From contig NC_088311.1 in the NCBI RefSeq assembly GCF_910592395.1, forward strand, positions 25,388,646 through 25,452,645: DNA of 64,000 nt. Direction: 5' to 3'. The notes under the pieces are model-generated. The model was given only the letters and a program-made list of their open reading frames with translations. It did no database searches and was not told the origin of the DNA. Source of the DNA: Lineus longissimus. Lineage: Eukaryota > Nemertea > Pilidiophora > Heteronemertea > Lineidae. Positions 61,401 through 64,000 of the stretch are shown here, in pieces (position 1 is the first letter of the stretch; each line of letters begins with the position of its first letter). The translations under genes and the position numbers were made by a program.

Positions 61401-63801
61401 GTAAAACACCTCATTTACAGTATTTTTAAAAAGAAATAAAGTTTTCACCCCTCACTGAATTCTGAAATAATTGGCAGAACTGGACATTCCACTACGATTT
61501 TTCTAGAAAGTTACAAAAAGTCATAAAAAACAACAGAGAAAATGTTCCTAGAACTCCCCAGCAGCAAACTGCATAATTGGGTAAGGCATCGGAAACCTCT
61601 TGGGCTGTAAATCTGAATTGACCTGACATTTTGTGAGAAAATTGTCTGCTAGCTATCACCACCATATATGCCCCACCATCACCCGTCCATAGTAAGAAAA
61701 CATATTGGAACACAGCTGTTAGTAATCTTGAATGTCTGTAGTTGTCTCTCGGGTTGATTCCAGACAGTGCTCAGCACAGATTAACCGTAAACGGCATATG
61801 TTACTGGTGCCTGACTTACCCAATGCCGTTCAACAGTCTCAAAGAGTTAAGTCACAATTCAAAAACTTGAAGAAAAAATGTTGTTGGTATTCAAAACAGA
61901 TGATATTGTGGGAGAAGCTGTTCATTCTGTTAACATTTTCTGTAACATTTGTTTTTCTGTACATACGAACTCTGCACAAGTAACATTAGGACAAACTCCA
62001 GTGTAACTCTTCAAGGTAGGAAGGTCATAAACTCACCCTCTGTACAGCGGCTGATTTCTTCTTTCTCTGCAACATGACGTCATCAACAACATCATCCATC
62101 CCAACCTGTGGGTGCTGCCTCTCGGCAAACTCATCCGTCGCCAAGAAGAGAGGCAGCCACTTCTTCTCGAGTCGCATGGCCACATATTTCTGAGCCTCGA
62201 GCAGGACTTGGGTGGGCGGGCGGTCCTCGAGGATTTTACCCCAGCCTCCGCCGGCAGCCATTACCTACAATTGAAGTACACAATTAGGAACGTTTCCTGA
62301 ACTAAGTCATTTTCTTCATCACATAGGGATAGTAGAGCCAAATGGCTGGTTGTGATACATGATGTGCAACCTCAAAGACTAAGAATTGATTCGTTCCAGT
62401 GGACATCCAAACTCGTCCCGTCTCTAACATACCGTTTCCTGTCCCTCCTTCCCAGCAGGACTGTTTGGCCCGAAGAAGTATTTCTTGGTGAGATACTTGG
62501 TCCTGATATCCTTGGCTTTCTGATCTCTCTTCTTCTCATCAGAGTGTGAAATGCGGCGGAACGCCTCAATATCCATCCAGCACATCAGGTCCATACTCGC
62601 ATAATTATCTGCCAAGAACTGGCGGAAACGCTCAAGTTCGATGCGATTATGGACTAATTTATCCAACGTGAATTCGCGGAACTCTTCGGGGATTCTGTCC
62701 AATAGGATTGGGTCGTACACAGGATCTTCATAGCCCTCCATTGGATCGTCGGGAGTGAGGCTGCGCTGCCTGATCAGGCCTTTCCGCTGCAGGTTAATCA
62801 CGTATTTGTTTTTTGTTTCAAGGTGGCGTTTTACTTCAACTAGTTCAATCTGAAAAAGGTATTTTTTATTCACATAAATTTTGAAGTAATTTGTAGAATT
62901 CCAGCTTCTTAGGCCTCCGATTACAAATTTTGAAATGTATTATCATGGCAAATAATTATCAGAAAAGTTAGGAGGATGCTGACTCCCTGAAGGGTTTAAA
63001 TCAAGACACCAAAAGTAGTCCTACCTTCTGGAATGTGGTCGAATCCATCATATTCATCTGTAACCAGGCTGAGTGAAGCGTCGTGATCACTGATTCCTCC
63101 ACTGGGTCAAATAGTTCCTCAAATGGTGGATTGACATGACTTGAGATGTATCGCCGCACTGCCTTGGTGCACTTGAGGCTCTTCTGTGCGGACTCCACGA
63201 TGTAGAATGCGTTGATGGACTGGGCTTTCTTGGAGAGGGCAAAGTGGTCAAACGAGTCTGTGTAAAACATCTTGTGGTATTCCTGGATGTCGTGCCAGAA
63301 ATCTATACAGTACAACCAAAGCTGGAAACAAACGGAATTTGCACGTGAATTCAAAGTTTAGAATTCAAACCTTACAAACGCAGCAATTACAGGCCAGATT
63401 AGTTCTTACCAAGAGGTGGGAGAACAAGTAACCTCTTCACCAGATATGCCATGTCTGCCAGGAACAGTTTAATGCCATCACTGATGGAATCGCAGCCAAA
63501 ATCATAACTCACTCTCGTAACTGAAAACAATTCACTCACAGTATTTCCAGTTGTATACAAGTACTTCTTGAAGAAATCACCAGCCTTTCCTTCTGATCCA
63601 AGCGCTTGTAACATGGCTTCCATCCGCTGCCCGCCAAAAAACACCGAGCTTTGACTACTCTTCTCGCTTGCCACTGATGATGATGACTTTGCCCGCGACC
63701 CTGCACTACTTTTCGCCGATCGAGATGTTTCTGATGCTGCTGATTTCGTCTCTATTTTTTCCACATTGGGAGTGACGACCATACCACGAACCTTGGAGCG
63801 A
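58270..63801 (-). CDS. RGS22: RGS22 orthologue, C-terminal half (nine exons)
   Basis: This is a multi-RGS-domain protein. RGS domains bind activated G-alpha subunits, and vertebrate RGS22 is a mainly testis-expressed member reported to bind G-alpha 12/13/11. Exons on the minus strand, in transcript order: 63801-63540, 63321-63025, 62849-62433, 62264-62037, 61152-61024, 60507-60346, 60078-59899, 59353-59192 and 58489-58270. All have AG/GT borders and the phases join without a shift, giving about 685 residues. Three RGS regions are visible: exons 1-2, exons 3-4 and exons 6-8. Diagnostic blocks shared with vertebrate RGS22 as I remember it are MDLMCWMDIEAFRRI, KKYFFGPNSPAG, GGWGKIL, LFWQEVQKF, NCFIDSQIPPSLQIDIP and GPYVFREAQ. 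The gene enters the window already open, so the N-terminal half is beyond 64000. The last exon is missing or unresolved. Orthology is inferred from these blocks and their order, and I am confident of it. Confidence 0.93.
58538..59107. repeat. 72-bp tandem array in an RGS22 intron, about eight copies
   Basis: Unit ccttgaagacaaaccagatg, then ttttgccaacatgtgggacc, then tcatgatgctgccctgtcta and cgtcaactggtc. The leftmost copy is diverged. Because 72 is a multiple of three, the plus strand stays open for 543 bases (58583-59125) with a 24-residue period. The plus strand is antisense to RGS22 and the frame has no other support as a gene. Confidence 0.97.
59192..59353 (-). CDS. RGS22: RGS22 exon: end of the third RGS domain and basic helix
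   Basis: There are 54 codons, phase 0, with acceptor tttgtcttccag and donor GTAAAT. LSVFRMLFAYWNDFSNYRSS closes the RGS fold. A highly basic, probably helical stretch follows (RLRRRARQKERLKQKKL), as in the vertebrate protein after its last RGS domain. Confidence 0.9.
59528..59729. repeat. 40-bp tandem array in an RGS22 intron, five copies
   Basis: Unit gggccatactgtccattgcg followed by ttgggtcttttagatgccct. The fourth copy carries several changes (ttcaggtg, gcacac). Confidence 0.96.
59899..60078 (-). CDS. RGS22: RGS22 exon: middle of the third RGS domain
   Basis: There are 60 codons, phase 0, with acceptor ttttctctccag and donor GTGGGT. It encodes INCFIDSQIPPSLQIDIP and GPYVFREAQ, both near-identical to vertebrate RGS22 blocks. 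The intron upstream (267 bp) contains the extra copies of the preceding exon's 3' end. Confidence 0.94.
60128..60422. repeat. 97-bp triplication covering an RGS22 exon end and donor
   Basis: The word ccttgaactt recurs at 60151, 60248 and 60345. Each copy carries 73 bases identical or nearly so to the 3' end of the exon at 60507-60346, its donor GTATGA, and 24 bases ending in ggtttgttcag. The copies differ from the true exon by a silent change (GTA to GTG), so the duplication is recent. The extra copies lie in the downstream intron. Confidence 0.95.
60346..60507 (-). CDS. RGS22: RGS22 exon: start of the third visible RGS domain
   Basis: There are 54 codons, phase 0, with acceptor ttttcttccag and donor GTATGA. 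It encodes LESKWVSSSKDIIAFRKML and LENDVLFWQEVQKFK, clear matches to vertebrate RGS22 and to the first helices of an RGS fold. Its 3' 77 bases and the donor are copied twice more just downstream (97-bp period). The first donor is the productive one, since reading through meets a stop (GTA TGA). Confidence 0.93.
61024..61152 (-). CDS. RGS22: RGS22 exon: 43-codon basic/acidic linker between RGS domains
   Basis: The acceptor is tacatcttag and the donor GTAAAA, phase 0 at both ends. The first half is basic (FHRKDKLRKLVFNSRARS) and the end acidic (KDNEDE). In vertebrate RGS22, as I recall it, the linker here is only about a dozen residues, so this exon would be an insertion. Because it is a phase 0-0 cassette it could be skipped without breaking frame. 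It is called from splice signals and frame only, so confidence is lower than for its neighbours. Confidence 0.7.
62037..62264 (-). CDS. RGS22: RGS22 exon: end of the second RGS domain
   Basis: There are 76 codons, phase 0, with acceptor caattgtag and donor GTGAGT. It starts with V-M and GGGWGKILEDRP, then WLPLFLATDEFAERQ, both matching conserved vertebrate RGS22 positions. The internal ATG at the second codon is not a translation start, because the frame is continuous with the previous exon. Confidence 0.92.
62433..62849 (-). CDS. RGS22: RGS22 exon: linker and second visible RGS domain
   Basis: There are 139 codons, phase 0 at both ends, with acceptor tttttcag and donor GTATGT. It opens with IELVEVKRHLETK, a likely helical linker. 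The segment from about codon 85 (ELERFRQFLADNYASMDLMC) onward is the strongest family signature in the window and ends with KYFFGPNSPAGKEGQET. This is the most conserved part of RGS22 that I can recall. Confidence 0.95.
63025..63321 (-). CDS. RGS22: RGS22 exon: core of the first visible RGS domain
   Basis: There are 99 codons, phase 0 at both ends, with acceptor gtttccag and donor GTAGGA. It encodes LWLYCIDFWHDIQEYHKMF, an aromatic-rich helix typical of RGS domains, and later PPFEELFDPVEE, which parallels the PPFEDLFD block of vertebrate RGS22. The intron upstream is 218 bp. Confidence 0.9.
63540..63801 (-). CDS. RGS22: RGS22 exon (first in window): Ser-rich linker and start of an RGS domain
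   Basis: The acceptor is a ctaac branch-like motif followed by tttccag; the exon begins with one base completing a codon and holds 87 full codons. A Ser/Ala/Lys-rich low-complexity linker comes first, then MEAMLQALGSEGKAGDFFKK, which matches the first helices of an RGS fold. The donor is GTGAGT directly after the codons for TTGNT (phase 0). The reading frame stays open about 130 bases past this donor, but joining at GTGAGT is the choice that keeps phase with the next exon and matches vertebrate RGS22, where the same helix is followed at once by an LW...FW segment. Confidence 0.85.
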
Positions 63802-63852
63802 CTGGAAAGTTAGAGTGTCGTTATGTTATGGTGCAGGACCTCGTTTGCCAAC

Positions 63853-64000
63853 CTAAAGGAAGCCATGGCAGGAGCCATACACGATAACTCATCTCTCCCT
63901 CTCTTAGCACAATGAATCTATTCACACTTGGCCGAGGGATATTGCTAAAGGAAGCCATGGCAGGAGCCATACACGATAACTCATCTCTCCCTCTCTTAGC
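63853..64000. repeat. 92-bp direct repeat running off the window edge
   Basis: ctaaaggaagccatggcagg begins at 63853 and again at 63945. The second copy is identical as far as the end of the window (56 bases). It probably continues as another array inside an RGS22 intron. Confidence 0.9.

Noticed and set aside
63844-63909. An additional RGS22 exon ending at a GTTGGC donor
   Set aside because: The phase would fit, but the donor is weak, the intron would be only about 50 bp and the segment is part of a 92-bp tandem repeat; more likely intronic.

Overview
The window is nuclear DNA of an animal, most likely a marine bilaterian invertebrate; the phylum cannot be fixed from sequence alone. The evidence is a multi-exon gene with GT-AG introns, long gene-poor AT-rich DNA, degenerate tRNA-derived SINE heads, and no bacterial-style gene packing. 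The only gene I can name with confidence is an RGS22 orthologue (regulator of G-protein signaling 22) on the minus strand at the right end. Nine exons between 63801 and 58270 encode about 685 residues, corresponding to the C-terminal half of the vertebrate protein. The 5' half lies beyond base 64000. The terminal exon to the left of 58270 is not resolved. | Layout. 1-4.75 kb: no gene seen. 4.75-4.88 kb: short hairpin-forming tandem repeat. 4.9-12.7 kb: non-coding, with SINE-like pieces and a segment holding a perfect PBX-PREP/MEIS site. 12.7-17.6 kb: a 4.9-kb minisatellite of about 120 copies of a 41-bp unit, with higher-order (6-mer) structure. 17.6-28.5 kb: non-coding apart from a 14-bp-unit array at 22.1-22.7 kb. 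28.5-29.0 kb: five copies of an 88-bp unit. 29-45.9 kb: long gene-poor stretch. 45.9-48.0 kb: exactly 61 copies of a 35-bp unit, most carrying a consensus AP-1/NF-E2 site. 48.0-57.0 kb: one possible coding fragment, a 262-bp foldback element with 63-bp arms, and arrays with units of 34, 13, 68, about 43 (C-rich), 50 and 53 bp. 57.0-64.0 kb: RGS22, whose introns hold further arrays (72-bp, 40-bp, 97-bp, 92-bp). | The striking property is the density and diversity of tandem repeats. About sixteen arrays with unrelated units cover roughly 12-13 kb, about a fifth of the window, and they are concentrated to the right of 45.8 kb, around the 3' end and in the introns of RGS22. One array is a 97-bp triplication that duplicates the 3' end of an RGS-domain exon together with its splice donor. 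Almost all other open reading frames are short and look like chance or are by-products of the arrays. | Limits: identities were judged by eye from remembered family features. No alignment, repeat database, RNA or conservation data were available.
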